Source: Paragorgia papillata
Lineage: Eukaryota > Cnidaria > Anthozoa > Scleralcyonacea > Coralliidae
Direction of reading: 5' to 3'
Length of the DNA stretch: 64,000 nucleotides
Assembly: GCA_035771165.1 (NCBI GenBank)
Contig: JAWNZC010000367.1
Span: 596,501 to 660,500 of the forward strand
The notes below the pieces were generated by a model. It had not been told where the DNA came from. It searched no databases and was given only the letters and a program-made list of their open reading frames with translations. Below are positions 30,163-45,299 of the stretch, piece after piece; position 1 is the stretch's first letter; every line of letters starts with the position of its first letter. The position numbers and the translations under genes are program-made.

Positions 30163-32192
30163 ATATGGGCTTTTCGCCTAAAATGGGCCGTTTCTACAAA
30201 AGATGGAAGGAGTGCACCAAATTGTCTGAAATTTTGATATGAAACTACTTTCACAGAGTTAAGACCCTGGTAAAAAAATCAGGAGAAAATACAAAGTCCG
30301 ACTATGTGTTCAAAAACCTGCCATATGTAGTTAATATATACAGTATACATACGGGCTTTTCGCCTAAAACGGGCCGTTTTTACAAAATATGGAAGGACTG
30401 CACTAAATTGTCTGAAATTTTGATATGAAACTACTTTCACAGACTTAAGACCCTGGTAAAAAAATCAGGAGAAAATACAAAGTCCGACTATGTGTACAAA
30501 AACTGGCTATGTGTAGTTAATATATACAGTATATATGGGCTTTTCGCCTAAAATGGGCCGTTTTTACAAAAGATGGAAGGACTGCACCAAATTGTCTGAA
30601 ACTTTGATATGAAGCTACTTTCAGAAAGCTAGGGCTATAGTAAAAAAATCAGGAGAAAATACAAAGTCGTCCGACTATGTGTTTAAAAACCTGCCATATG
30701 TAGTTAATATATACAGTATACATATGGGCTTTTCGCCTAAAACGGGCCGTTTTTACAAAAGATGGAAGGACTGCACCAAATTGTCTGAAATTTTGATATA
30801 AAACTACTTTCATAAAGCTAGGGCTATAGTAAAAAAATCAGGAGAAAATACAAAGTCCGACTATGTGTTCAAAAACCTGCCATATGTAGTTAATATATAC
30901 AGTATACATATGGGCTTTTCGCCTAAAACGGGCCGTTTTTACAAAAGATGGAAGGACTGCACTAAATTGTCTGAAATTTTTATATGAAGCTACTTTCATA
31001 AAGCTAGGGCTATAGTAAAAAAATCAGGAGAAAATACAAAGTCGTCCGACTATGTGTTTAAAAACCTGCCATATGTAGTTAATATATACAGTATACATAT
31101 GGGCTTTTCGCCTAAAACGGGCCGTTTTTACAAAAGATGGAAGGACTGCACCAAATTGTCTGAAATTTTGATATCAAACTACTTTCATAAAGCTAGGGCT
31201 ATAGTAAAAAAATCAGGAGAAAATACAAAGTCCGACTATGTGTTCAAAAACCTGCCATATGTAGTTAATATATACAGTACACATATGGGCTTTTCGCCTA
31301 AAAAGGGCCGTTTTTACAAAAGATGGAAGGACTGCACTAAATTGTCTGAAATTTTTATATGAAGCTACTTTCATAAAGCTAGGGCTATAGTAAAAAAATC
31401 AGGAGAAAATACAAAGTCCGACTATGTGTTCAAAAACCTGCCATATGTAGTTAATATATACAGTATACATATGGGCTTTTCGCCTAAAACGGGCCGTTTT
31501 TACAAAAGATGGAAAACTGCACCAAATTGTCTGAAATTTTGATATGAAACTACTTTCATAAAGCTAGGGCTATAGTAAAAAAATCAGGAGAAAATACAAA
31601 GTCCGACTATGTGTTCAAAAACCTGCCATATGTAGTTAATATATACAGTATACATATGGACTTTTCGCCTAAAACGGGCCGTTTTTACAAAAGATGGAAG
31701 GACTACAACAAATTGTCTGAAATTTTGATATGAAACTACTTTCACAGAGTTAAGACCCTGGTAAAAAAATCAGAAAAAAATACAAAGTCCGACTATGTGT
31801 ACAAAAACTGGCTATGTGTAGTTAATATATACAGTATATATGAACTTTTCGCCTAAAATGGGCCGTTTTTAAAAAAGATGGAAGGAGTGCACCAAATTGT
31901 CTGAAATTTTGATATGAAGCTACTTTCATAAAGCTAGGGCTATAGTAAAAAAATCAGGAGAAAATACAAAGTCCGACTATGTGTTCAAAAACCTGCCATA
32001 TGTAGTTAATATATACAGTATACATATGGGCTTTTCGCCTAAAACGGGCCGTTTTTACAAAAATTGGAAGGACTGCACCAAATTGTTTGAAATTTTGATA
32101 TGAAACTACTTTCATAAAGCTAGGGCTATAGTAAAAAAATCATAAGAAAATACAAAGTCCGACTATGTGTTCAAAAACCTGCCATATGTAGT

Positions 32193-32304
32193 CCCGAGCC
32201 CGGGCGTAGGGCCGAAGGCCCGGAGCCCGGTGAGGGTGCTAATCTCGACATGCGTGTAGTCCACTTTACACGCGTGGAGAAAAAGCGAGGGAGACGAAAT
32301 CTGG

Positions 32305-32370
<66 letters not shown>

Positions 32371-33359
32371 GCACGGTGTCACGCGGTAAGAATAGTTGGA
32401 CACTGGTGACTAGCGACGAAGAAAACTATATTAAAACTCTCAAACAAATAGTGTTTTGCTTTCGTTTATTTAAACGAAACGAAATGAAATGGAGCACGAA
32501 GAAAAGGATACAAACAACCCGTTTAATATATCTTGAAGAGAAACCAGAGAACTTGAAGAAACCAAACGCCGTATGGTAAACAAAAACTCGATCTGCAGTG
32601 TATGTAGCCCTGGTTTGAAGACAATCGGTGAGTCCATGGTCAAATTAATCGTCTTAAAGTGGTTAACGGTAGGATTCTTGTTGTTTTCAAGTTTTCGCTT
32701 AACCTAAACAATATTCAGCTTCACGTTTTCGTGCTTTCCCTTTGCTCATCCAAACCATAAGTCAGCTTAACTAAAGCTAACTTAAAACACTACCTTTAAG
32801 GCTTATATTAACCGTGGTGGACGTGCATCCACTTTTTATTATTAAAAATACTCATGGGCTTTGTTGGTTTTCTTGGCTGTGTTTCGACTGAAACGTCTTT
32901 TGAATTCTTCTTTCTGGAATCCGATTCTACTGAATTGTTTTTATCTCAGACTCTATTATAAATGTAATTTCTGAGCTGTTAATTACTTTTAATACTGCCT
33001 TTGCAAAATGTACATGCATAGAGAAGCCATTTAAAGGCTTGCTAAAATTAATCCCATTTGAAACCTCCTAAAAACAAAATATTTTTTACAACCAGAATTT
33101 AATAATGAAATCTAAATTTTGCTTTGATATGTTCAACTTTCATTAAATGATTTAAATCAGTTTTCTCATCCTATCGACCTATCCATAAATTGTATAATTT
33201 AATATCCCAAGGATTTAACATCATTTGTTTTTATATCTGTTTGTTTTTGTATTGGCTGTATATTAGGATTTAGGAGTGCTTATTTTAATCAGGGGGTGGG
33301 TGGGTGTTTTAAAAAAGAATGTAAAAGCGGGCGAGGGGTTGTTGCGTTCATGTATTTCT
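32193..33359. mobile_element. 1.17-kb insertion in the satellite
   Basis: Begins with a GC-rich CCCGAGCCCGGGCG inverted segment, followed by about 55 bp of TA repeat (32311-32365). An open frame of about 110 codons (32250-32579) crosses the TA repeat and is not recognisable. TAGT is present at both junctions, a possible 4-bp duplication. The rest is AT-rich without features. Confidence 0.75.
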
Positions 33360-36300
33360 AGTTGATATATACAGTATACATATTGGCTTTTCGCCTAAAA
33401 CGGGCCGTTTTTACAAAAGATGGAAGGACTGCACCAAATTGTCTGAAATTTTGATATGAACCTACTGTCATAAAGCTAGGGCTATAGTAAAAAAATCAGG
33501 AGAAAATACAAAGTCCGACTATGTGTTCAAAAACCTGCCATATGTAGTTAATATATACAGTATACATATGGACTTTTCGCCTAAAACGGGCCGTTTTTAC
33601 AAAAGATGGAAGGACTGCACCAAATTGTCTGAAATTTTGATATGAAACTACTTTCACAGAGTTAAGACCCTGGTAAAAAAATCAGGAGAAAATACAAAGT
33701 CCGACTATGTGTACAAAAACTGGCTATGTGTAGTTAATATATACAGTATATATGGGCTTTTCGCCTAAAATGGTCCGTTTTTACAAAAGATGGAAGGACT
33801 GCACCAAATTGTCTGAAATTTTGATATGAAACAACTTTCATAAAGCTAGTGCTATAGTAAAAAAATCAGGAGAAAATACAAAGTCCGACTATGTGTTCAA
33901 AAACCTGCCATATGTAGTTAATATATTCAGTATACGTATGGACTTTTCGCCTAAAACGGGCCGTTTTTACAAAAGATGGAAGGACTGCACCGAATTGTCT
34001 GAAATTTTGATATGAAACTACCTTCACAGAGATAAGACCCTGGTAAAAAAATCAGGACAAAATACAAAGTCCGACTATGTGTACAAAAACTGACTATGTG
34101 TAGTTAATATATACAGTATATATGGGCTTTTCGCCTAAAATGGGCCGTTTCTACAAAAGATGGAAGGAGTGCACCAAATTGTCTGAAATTTTGGTATGAA
34201 ACTACTTCACAGAGTTAAGACCCTGGTAAAAAAATCAGGAGAAAATACAAAGTCCGACTATGTGTTCAAAAACCTGCCATATGTAGTTAATATATACAGT
34301 ATACATATGGGCTTTTCGCCTAAAACGGGCCGTTTTTACAAAAGATGGAAGGACTGCACCAAATTGTCTGAAATTTTGATATGAAACTACTTTCATAAAG
34401 CTAGGGCTATAGTAAAAAAATCAGGAGAAAATACAAAGTGCGACTATGTGTTCAAAAACCTGCCATATGTAGTTAATATATACAGTATACATATGGACTT
34501 TTCGCCTAAAACGGGCCGTTTTTACAAAAGATGGAAGGACTACACCAAATTGTCTGAAATTTTGATGTGAAACTACTTTCACAGAGTTAAGACCCTGGTA
34601 AAAAAATCAGGAGAAAATACAAAGTCCGACTATGTGTACAAAAACTGGCTATGTGTAGTTAATATATACAGTATATATGAACTTTTCGCCTAAAATGGGC
34701 CGTTTTTACAAAAGATGGAAGGAGTGCACCAAATTGTCTGAAATTTTGATATGAAACTACCTTCACAGAGTTAAGACCCTGGTAAAAAAATCAGGACAAA
34801 ATACACAGTCCGACTATGTGTACAAAAACTGGCTATGTGTAGTTAATATATACAGTATATATGGGCTTTTCGCCTAAAATGGGCCGTTTCTACAAAAGAT
34901 GGAAGGAGTGCACCAAATTGTCTGAAATTTTGATATGAAACTACTTTCACAGAGTTAAGACCCTGGCAAAAAAATCAGGAGAAAATACAAAGTCCGACTA
35001 TGTGTTCAAAAACCTGCCATATGTAGTTAATATATACAGTATACATATGGACTTTTCGCCTAAAACGGGCCGTTTTTACAAAAGATGGAAGGACTACACC
35101 AAATTGTCTGAAATTTTGATATGAAACTACTTTCACAGAGTTAAGACCCTGGTAAAAAAATCAGGAGAAAATACAAAGTCCGACTATGTGTACAAAAACT
35201 GGCTATGTGTAGTTAATATATACAGTATATATGGGCTTTTCGCCTAAAATGGGCCGTTTCTACAAAAGATGGAAGGAGTGCACCAAATTGTATGAAATTT
35301 TGATATGAAACTACTTCACAGAGTTAAGACCCTGGTAAAAAAATCAGGACAAAATACAAAGTCCGACTATGTGTACAAAAACTGACTATGTGTAGTTAAT
35401 ATATACAGTATATATGGGCTTTTCGCCTAAAATGGGCCGTTTCTACAAAAGATGGAAGGAGTGCACCAAATTGTCTGAAATTTTGATATGAAACTACTTC
35501 ACAGAGTTAAGACCCTGGTAAAAAAATCAGGAGAAAATACAAAGTCCGACTATGTGTTCAAAAACCTGCCATATGTAGTTAATATATACAGTATACATAT
35601 GGGCTTTTCGCCTAAAACGGGCCGTTTTTACAAAAGATGGAAGGACTGCACCAAATTGTCTGAAATTTTGATATGAAACTACTTTCATAAAGCTAGGGCT
35701 ATTGTAAAAAAATCAGGAGAAAATACAAAGTGCGACTATGTGTTCAAAAACCTGCCATATGTAGTTAATATATACAGTATACATATGGACTTTTCGCCTA
35801 AAACGGGCCGTTTTTACAAAAGATGGAAGGACTACACCAAATTGTCTGAAATTTTGATATGAAACTACTTTCACAGAGTTAAGACCCTGGTAAAAAAATC
35901 AGGAGAAAATACAAAGTCCGACTATGTGTACAAAAACTGGCTATGTGTAGTTAATATATACAGTATATATGAACTTTTCGCCTAAAATGGGCCGTTTTTA
36001 CAAAAGATGGAAGGAGTGCACCAAATTGTCTGAAATTTTGATATGAAACTACCTTCACAGAGTTAAGACCCTGGTAAAAAAATCAGGACAAAATACAAAG
36101 TCCGACTATGTGTACAAAAACTGGCTATGTGTAGTTAATATATACAGTATATATGGGCTTTTCGCCTAAAATGGGCCGTTTCTACAAAAGATGGAAGGAG
36201 TGCACCAAATTGTCTGAAATTTTGATATGAAACTACTTTCACAGAGTTAAGACCCTGGCAAAAAAATCAGGAGAAAATACAAAGTCCGACTATGTGTTCA

Positions 36301-39300
36301 AAAACCTGCCATATGTAGTTAATATATACAGTATACATATGGACTTTTCGCCTAAAACGGGCCGTTTTTACAAAAGATGGAAGGACTACACCAAATTGTC
36401 TGAAATTTTGATATGAAACTACTTTCACAGAGTTAAGACCCTGGTAAAAAAATCAGGAGAAAATACAAAGTCCGACTATGTGTACAAAAACTGGCTATGT
36501 GTAGTTAATATATACAGTATATATGAACTTTTCGCCTAAAATGGGCCGTTTTTACAAAAGATGGAAGGAGTGCACCAAATTGTCTGAAATTTTGATATGA
36601 AACTACCTTCACAGAGCTAAGACCCTGGTAAAAAAATCAGGACAAAATACAAAGTCCGACTATGTGTTCAAAAACCTGCCATATGTAGTTAATATATACA
36701 GTATACATACGGGCTTTTCGCCTAAAACGGGCCGTTTTTACAAAATATGGAAGGACTGCACTAAATTGTCTGAAATTTTGATATGAAACTACTTTCAAAG
36801 TCCGACTATGTGTACAAAAACTGGCTATGTGTAGTTAATATATACAGTATATATGGGCTTTTCGCCTAAAATGGGCCGTTTCTACAAAAGATGGAAGGAG
36901 TGCACCAAATTGTATGAAATTTTGATATGAAACTACTTCACAGAGTTAAGACCCTGGTAAAAAAATCAGGAGAAAATACAAAGTCCGACTATGTGTTCAA
37001 AAACCTGCCATATGTAGTTAATATATACAGTATACATATGGGCTTTTCGCCTAAAACGGGCCGTTTTTACAAAAGATAGAAGGACTGCACCAAATTGTCT
37101 GAAATTTTGATATAAAACTACTTTCATAAAGCTAGGGCTATAATAAAAAAATCAGGAGAAAATACAAAGTCCGACTATGTGTTCAAAAACCTGCCATATG
37201 TAGTTAATATATTCAGTATACGTATGGACTTTTCGCCTAAAACGGGCCGTTTTTACAAAAGATGGAAGGACTGCACCGAATTGTCTGAAATTTTGATATG
37301 AAACTACTTTCACAGAGATAAGACCCTGGTAAAAAAATCAGGACAAAATACAAAGTCCGACTATGTGTACAAAAACTGACTATGTGTAGTTAATATATAC
37401 AGTATATATGGGCTTTTCGCCTAAAATGGGCCGTTTCTACAAAAGATGGAAGGAGTGCCCCAAATTGTCTGAAATTTTGATATGAAACTACTTCACAGAG
37501 TTAAGACCCTGGTAAAAAAATCAGGAGAAAATACAAAGTCCGACTATGTGTTCAAAAACCTGCCATATGTAGTTAATATATACAGTATACATATGGGCTT
37601 TTCGCCTAAAACGGGCCGTTTTTACAAAAGATGGAAGGACTGCACCAAATTGTCTGAAATTTTGATATGAAACTACTTTCATAAAGCTAGGGCTATAGTT
37701 AAAAAATCAGGAGAAAATACAAAGTGCGACTATGTGTTCAAAAACCTGCCATATGTAGTTAATATATACAGTATACATATGGACTTTTCGCCTAAAACGG
37801 GCCGTTTTTACAAAAGATGGAAGGACTACACCAAATTGTCTGAAATTTTGATATGAAACTACTTTCACAGAGTTAAGACCCTGGTAAAAAAATCAGGAGA
37901 AAATACAAAGTCCGACTATGTGTACAAAAACTGGCTATGTGTAGTTAATATATACAGTATATATGAACTTTTCGCCTAAAATGGGCCGTTTTTACAAAAG
38001 ATGGAAGGAGTGCACCAAATTGTCTGAAATTTTGATATGAAACTACCTTCACAGAGTTAAGACCCTGGTAAAAAAATCAGGACAAAATACAAAGTCCGAC
38101 TATGTGTACAAAAACTGGCTATGTGTAGTTAATATATACAGTATATATGGGCTTTTCGCCTAAAATGGGCCGTTTCTACAAAAGATGGAAGGAGTGCACC
38201 AAATTGTCTGAAATTTTGATATGAAACTACTTTCACAGAGTTAAGACCCTGGCAAAAAAATCAGGAGAAAATACAAAGTCCGACTATGTGTTCAAAAACC
38301 TGCCATATGTAGTTAATATATACAGTATACATACGGGCTTTTCGCCTAAAACGGGCCGTTTTTACAAAATATGGAAGGACTGCACTAAATTGTCTGAAAT
38401 TTTGATATGAAACTACTTTCAAAGTCCGACTATGTGTACAAAAACTGGCTATGTGTAGTTAATATATACAGTATATATGGGCTTTTCGCCTAAAATGGGC
38501 CGTTTCTACAAAAGATGGAAGGAGTGCACCAAATTGTCTGAAATTTTGATATGAAACTACTTCACAGAGTTAAGACCCTGGTAAAAAAATCAGGAGAAAA
38601 TACAAAGTCCGACTATGTGTTCAAAAACCTGCCATATGTAGTTAATATATACAGTATACATATGGGCTTTTCGTCTAAAACGGGCCGTTTTTACAAAAGA
38701 TGGAAGGACTGCACCAAATTGTCTGAAATTTTGATATGAAACTACTTTCATAAAGCTAGGGCTATAGTAAAAAAATCAGGAGAAAATACAAAGTGCGACT
38801 ATGTGTTCAAAAACCTGCCATATGTAGTTAATATATACAGTATACATATGGACTTTTCGCCTAAAACGGGCCGTTTTTACAAACGATGGAAGGACTACAC
38901 CAAATTGTCTGAAATTTTGATATGAAACTACTTTCACAGAGTTAAGACCCTGGTAAAAAAATCAGGAGAAAATACAAAGTCCGACTATGTGTACAAAAAC
39001 TGGCTATGTGTAGTTAATATATACAGTATATATGGGCTTTTCGCCTAAAATGGGTGTTTCTACAAAAGATGGAAGGAGTGCACCAAATTGTCTGAAATTT
39101 TGATATGAAACTACTTTCACAGAGTTAAGACCCTGGCAAAAAAATCAGGAGAAAATACAAAGTCCGACTATGTGTTCAAAAACCTGCCATATGTAGTTAA
39201 TATATACAGTATACATACGGGCTTTTCGCCTAAAACGGGCCGTTTTTACAAAATATGGAAGGACTGCACTAAATTGTCTGAAATTTTGATATGAAACTAC

Positions 39301-42300
39301 TTTCAAAGTCCGACTATGTGTACAAAAACTGGCTATGTGTAGTTAATATATACAGTATATATGGGCTTTTCGCCTAAAATGGGCCGTTTTTACAAAAGAT
39401 GGAAGGACTGCACCAAATTGTCTGAAACTTTGATATGAAGCTACTTTCATAAAGCTAGGGCTATAGTAAAAAAATCAGGAGAAAATACAAAGTCGTCCGA
39501 CTATGTGTTTAAAAACCTGCCATATGTAGTTAATATATACAGTATACATATGGGCTTTTCGCCTAAAACGGGCCGTTTTTACAAAAGATGGAAGGACTGC
39601 ACCAAAATTGTCTGAAATTTTTGATATGAAAACTACTTTCACAGAGTTAAGACCCTGGTAAAAAAATCAGGAGAAAATACAAAGTCCGACTATGTGTACA
39701 AAAACTGGCTATGTGTAGTTAATATAATATATACAGTATATATGAACTTTTCGCCTAAAGGGCTTTTTACAAAAGATGGAAGGGAGTGCACCAAATTGTC
39801 TGAAATTTTGATGTGAAGCTACTTTCATAAAGCTAGGGCTATAGTAAAAAAATCAGAAGAAAATACAAAGTCCGACTATGTGTTCAAAAACCTGCCATAT
39901 GTAGTTAATATATACAGTATACATATGGGCTTTTCGTCTAAAACGGGCCGTTTTTACAAAAGATGGAAGGACTGCACCAAATTGTCTGAAATTTTGATAT
40001 GAAACTACTTTCATAAAGCTAGGGCTATAGTAAAAAAATCAGGAGAAAATACAAAGTGCGACTATGTGTTCAAAAACCTGCCATATGTAGTTAATATATA
40101 CAGTATACATATGGACTTTTCGCCTAAAACGGGCCGTTTTTACAAAAGATGGAAGGACTACACCAAATTGTCTGAAATTTTGATATGAAACTACTTTCAC
40201 AGAGTTAAGACCCTGGTAAAAAAATCAGGAGAAAATACAATGTCCGACTATGTGTACAAAAACTGGCTATGTGTAGTTAATATATACAGTATATATGGGC
40301 TTTTCGCCTAAAATGTGCCGTTTTTACAAAAGATGGAAGGACTGCACCAAATTGTCTGAAATTTTGATATGAAACTACTTTCACAGACTTAAGACCTGGT
40401 AAAAAAATCAGAAGAAAATACAAAGTCCGACTATGTGTTCAAAAACCTGCCATATGTAGTTAATATATACAGTATACATATGGGCTTTTCGCCTAAAACG
40501 GGCCGTTTTTACAAAAGATGGAAGGACTGCACCAAATTGTCTGAAATTTTGATATGAAACTACTTTCATAAAGCTAAGACCTGGTAAAAAAAATCAGGAG
40601 AAAATACAAAGTGCGACTATGTGTTCAAAAACCTGCCATATGTAGTTAATATATACAGTATACATATGGACTTTTCGCCTAAAACGGGCCGTTTTTACAA
40701 AAGATGGAAGGACTACACCAAATTGTCTGAAATTTTGATATGAAACTACTTTCACAGAGTTAAGACCCTGGTAAAAAAATCAGGAGAAAATACAAAGTCC
40801 GACTATGTGTACAAAAACTGGCTATGTGTAGTTAATATATACAGTATATATGGGCTTTTCGCCTAAAATGTGCCGTTTTTACAAAAGATGGAAGGACTGC
40901 ACCAAATTGTCTGAAATTTTGACATGAAAAACTTTCATAAAGCTAGTGCTATAGTAAAAAAATCAGGAGAAAATACAAAGTTCGACTATGTGTTCAAAAA
41001 CTGGCCATATGTAGTTAATATATACAGTATAATATGGACTTTTCGCCTAAAACGGGCCGTTTTTTACAAAAGATGGAAGGACTACACCAAATTGTCTGAA
41101 ATTTTGATATGAAAAACTTTCACAGAGTTAGACCCCTGGTAAAAAAATCAGGAGAAAATACAAAGTCCGACTATGTGTTAAAAAACTGGCTATGTAGTTA
41201 ATATATACAGTATATATGAACTTTTCGCCTAAAATGGGCCGTTTTCACAAAAGATGGAAGGAGTGCACCAAATTGTCTGAAATTTTGATATGAAACTACC
41301 TTCACAAGAGTTAAGACCCTGGTAAAAAAATCAGGATAAAATACAAAGTCCGACTATGTGTACAAAAACTGGCTATGTGTAGTTTAATATATGCAGTATA
41401 TATGGGCTTTTCGCCTAAAATTGGGCCGTTTTCTACAAAAGATGGAAGGAGTGCACCAAATTGTCTGAAATTTTGATATGAAACTACTTTCACAGAGTTA
41501 AGACCCTGGTAAAAAAATCAGGAGAAAATACAAAGTCCGACTATGTGTTCAAAAACCTGCCAATATGTAGTTAATATATACAGTATACATACGGGCTTTT
41601 CGCCTAAAACGGGCCGTTTTTACAAAATATGGAAAGGACTGCACTAAATTGTCTGAAATTTTGATATGAAAACTACTTTCACAGACTTAAGACCCTGGTA
41701 AAAAAAATCAGGAGAAAATACAAAGTCCGACTATGTGTACAAAAACTGGCTATGTGTAGTTAATATATACAGTATATATGGGCTTTTCGCCTAAAATGGG
41801 CCGTTTTTACAAAAGATGGAAGGACTGCACCAAATTGTCTGAAACTTTGATATGAAGCTACTTTCATAAAGCTAGGGCTATAGTAAAAAAATCAGGAGAA
41901 AATACAAAGTCGTCCGACTATGTGTTTAAAAACCTGCCATATGTAGTTAATATATACAGTATACATATGGGCTTTTCGCCTAAAACGGGCCGTTTTTACA
42001 AAAGATGGAAGGACTGCACCAAATTGTCTGAAATTTTGATATGAAACTACTTTCACAGACTTAAGACCCTGGTAAAAAAATCAGGAGAAAATACAAAGTC
42101 CGACTATGTGTACAAAAACTGGCTATGTGTAGTTAATATATACAGTATATATGAACTTTTCGCCTAAAATGGGCCGTTTTTACAAAAGATGGAAGGAGTG
42201 CAGCAAATTGTCTGAAATTTTGATATGAAGCTACTTTCATAAAGCTAGGGCTATAGTAAAAAAATCAGGAGAAAATACAAAGTCCGACTATGTGTTCAAA

Positions 42301-45299
42301 AACCTGCCATATGTAGTTAATATATACAGTATACATATGGGCTTTTCGCCTAAAACGGGCCGTTTTTACAAAAGATGGAAGGACTGCACTAAATTGTCTG
42401 AAATTTTGATATGAAACTACTTTCACAGAGTTAAGACCCTGGTAAAAAAATCAGGAGAAAATATAAAGTCCGACTATGTGTACAAAAACTGGCTATGTGT
42501 AGTTAATATATACAGTATATATGGGCTTTTCGCCTAAAATGTGCCGTTTTTACAAAAGATGGAAGGACTGCACCAAATTGTCTGAAATTTTGACATGAAA
42601 AACTTTCATAAAGCTAGTGCTATAGTAAAAAAATCAGGATAAAATACAAAGTTCGACTATGTGTTCAAAAACCTGCCATATGTAGTTAATATATACAGTA
42701 TACATATGGACTTTTCGCCTAAAACGGGCCGTTTTTACAAAAGATGGAAGGACTACACCAAATTGTCTGAAATTTTGATATGAAACTACTTTCACAGAGT
42801 TAAGACCCTGGTAAAAAAATCAGGAGAAAATACAAGTCCGACTATGTGTTAAAAAACTGGCTATGTGTAGTTAATATATACAGTATATATGAACTTTTCG
42901 CCTAAAATGGGCCGTTTTCACAAAAGATGGAAGGAGTGCACCAAATTGTCTGAAATTTTGATATGAAACTACCTTCACAGAGTTAAGACCCTGGTAAAAA
43001 AATCAGGATAAAATACAAAGTCCGACTATGTGTACAAAAACTGGCTATGTGTAGTTAATATATACAGTATATATGGGCTTTTCGCCTAAAATGGGCCGTT
43101 TCTACAAAAGATGGAAGGAGTGCACCAAATTGTCTGAAATTTTGATATGAAACTACTTTCACAGAGTTAAGACCCTGGTAAAAAAATCAGGAGAAAATAC
43201 AAAGTCCGACTATGTGTTCAAAAACCTGCCATATGTAGTTAATATATACAGTATACATACGGGCTTTTCGCCTAAAACGGGCCGTTTTTACAAAATATGG
43301 AAGGACTGCACTAAATTGTCTGAAATTTTGATATGAAACTACTTTCACAGACTTAAGACCCTGGTAAAAAAATCAGGAGAAAATACAAAGTCCGACTATG
43401 TGTACAAAAACTGGCTATGTGTAGTTAATATATACAGTATATATGGGCTTTTCGCCTAAAATGGGCCGTTTTTACAAAAGATGGAAGGACTGCACCAAAT
43501 TGTCTGAAACTTTGATATGAAGCTACTTTCATAAAGCTAGGGCTATAGTAAAAAAATCAGGAGAAAATACAAAGTCGTCCGACTATGTGTTTAAAAACCT
43601 GCCATATGTAGTTAATATATACAGTATACATATGGGCTTTTCGCCTAAAACGGGCCGTTTTTACAAAAGATGGAAGGACTGCACCAAATTGTCTGAAATT
43701 TTGATATGAAACTACTTTCACAGACTTAAGACCCTGGTAAAAAAATCAGGAGAAAATACAAAGTCCGACTATGTGTACAAAAACTGGCTATGTGTAGTTA
43801 ATATATACAGTATATATGAACTTTTCGCCTAAAATGGGCCGTTTTTACAAAAGATGGAAGGAGTGCAGCAAATTGTCTGAAATTTTGATATGAAGCTACT
43901 TTCATAAAGCTAGGGCTATAGTAAAAAAATCAGGAGAAAATACAAAGTCCGAGTATGTGTTCAAAAACCTGCCATATGTAGTTAATATATACAGTATACA
44001 TATGGGCTTTTCGCCTAAAACGGGCCGTTTTTACAAAAGATGGAAGGACTGCACTAAATTGTCTGAAATTTTGATATGAAACTACTTTCACAGACTTAAG
44101 ACCGTGGTAAAAAAATCAGGAGAAAATACAAAGTCCGACTATGTGTACAAAAACTGGCTATGTGTAGTTAATATATACAGTATATATGGGCTTTTCGCCT
44201 AAAATGGGCCGTTTTTACAAAAGATGGAAGGACTGCACCACATTGTCTGAAACTTTGATATGAAGCTACTTTCATAAAGCTAGGGCTATAGTAAAAAAAT
44301 CAGGAGAAAATACAAAGTCGTCCGTCTATGTGTTCAAAAACCTGCCATATGTAGTTAATATATACAGTATACATATGGACTTTTCGCCTAAAACGGGCCG
44401 TTTTTACAAAAGATGGAAGGACTGCACCAAATTGTCTGAAATTTTGATATAAAACTACTTTCATAAAGCTAGGGCTATAGTAAAAAAATCAGGAGAAAAT
44501 ACAAAGTCCGACTATGTGTTCAAAAACCTGCCATATGTAGTTAATATATACAGTATACATATGGGCTTTTCGCCTAAAACGGGCCGTTTTTACAAAAGAT
44601 GGAAGGACTGCACTAAATTGTCTGAAATTTTTATATGAAGCTACTTTCATAAAGCTAGGGCTATAGTAAAAAAATCAGGAGAAAATACAAAGTCCGACTA
44701 TGTGTTCAAAAACCTGCCATATGTAGTTAATATATACAGTATACATATGGGCTTTTCGCCTAAAACGGGCCGTTTTTACAAAAGATGGAAGGAGTGCACC
44801 AAATTGTCTGAAATTTTGATATGAAACTACTTTCATAAAGCTAGGGCTATAGTAAAAAAATCAGGAGAAAATACAAAGTCCGACTATGTGTTCAAAAACC
44901 TGCCATATGTAGTTAATATATACAGTATACATATGGACTTTTCGCCTAAAACGGGCCGTTTTTTACAAAAGATGGAAGGACTGCACCAAATTGTCTGAAA
45001 TTATTGATATAAAAACTACTTTCATAAAGCTAGGGCTATAGTAAAAAAATCAGGAGAAAATACAAAGTCCGACTATGTGTTCAAAAACCTGCCATATGTA
45101 GTTAATATATACAGTATACATATGGGCTTTTCGCCTAAAACGGGCCGTTTTTACAAAAGATGGAAGGACTGCACTAAATTGTCTGAAATTTTTTATATGA
45201 AGCTACTTTCATAAAGCTAGGGCTATAGTAAAAAAATCAGGAGAAAATACAAAGTCCGACTATGTGTTCAAAAACCTGCCATATGTAGTTAATATATAC

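Noticed and set aside
32250..32579. 110-codon frame in the third satellite insertion
   Set aside because: About a quarter of it is a TA microsatellite read as IYIYIY, and the remainder has no recognised domain.
34196..38739. Identical 62-codon frames repeated through the satellite, on both strands
   Set aside because: They are monomer-length readings of the tandem repeat with a stop in every unit. Kept as a frame-length observation only, not as genes.
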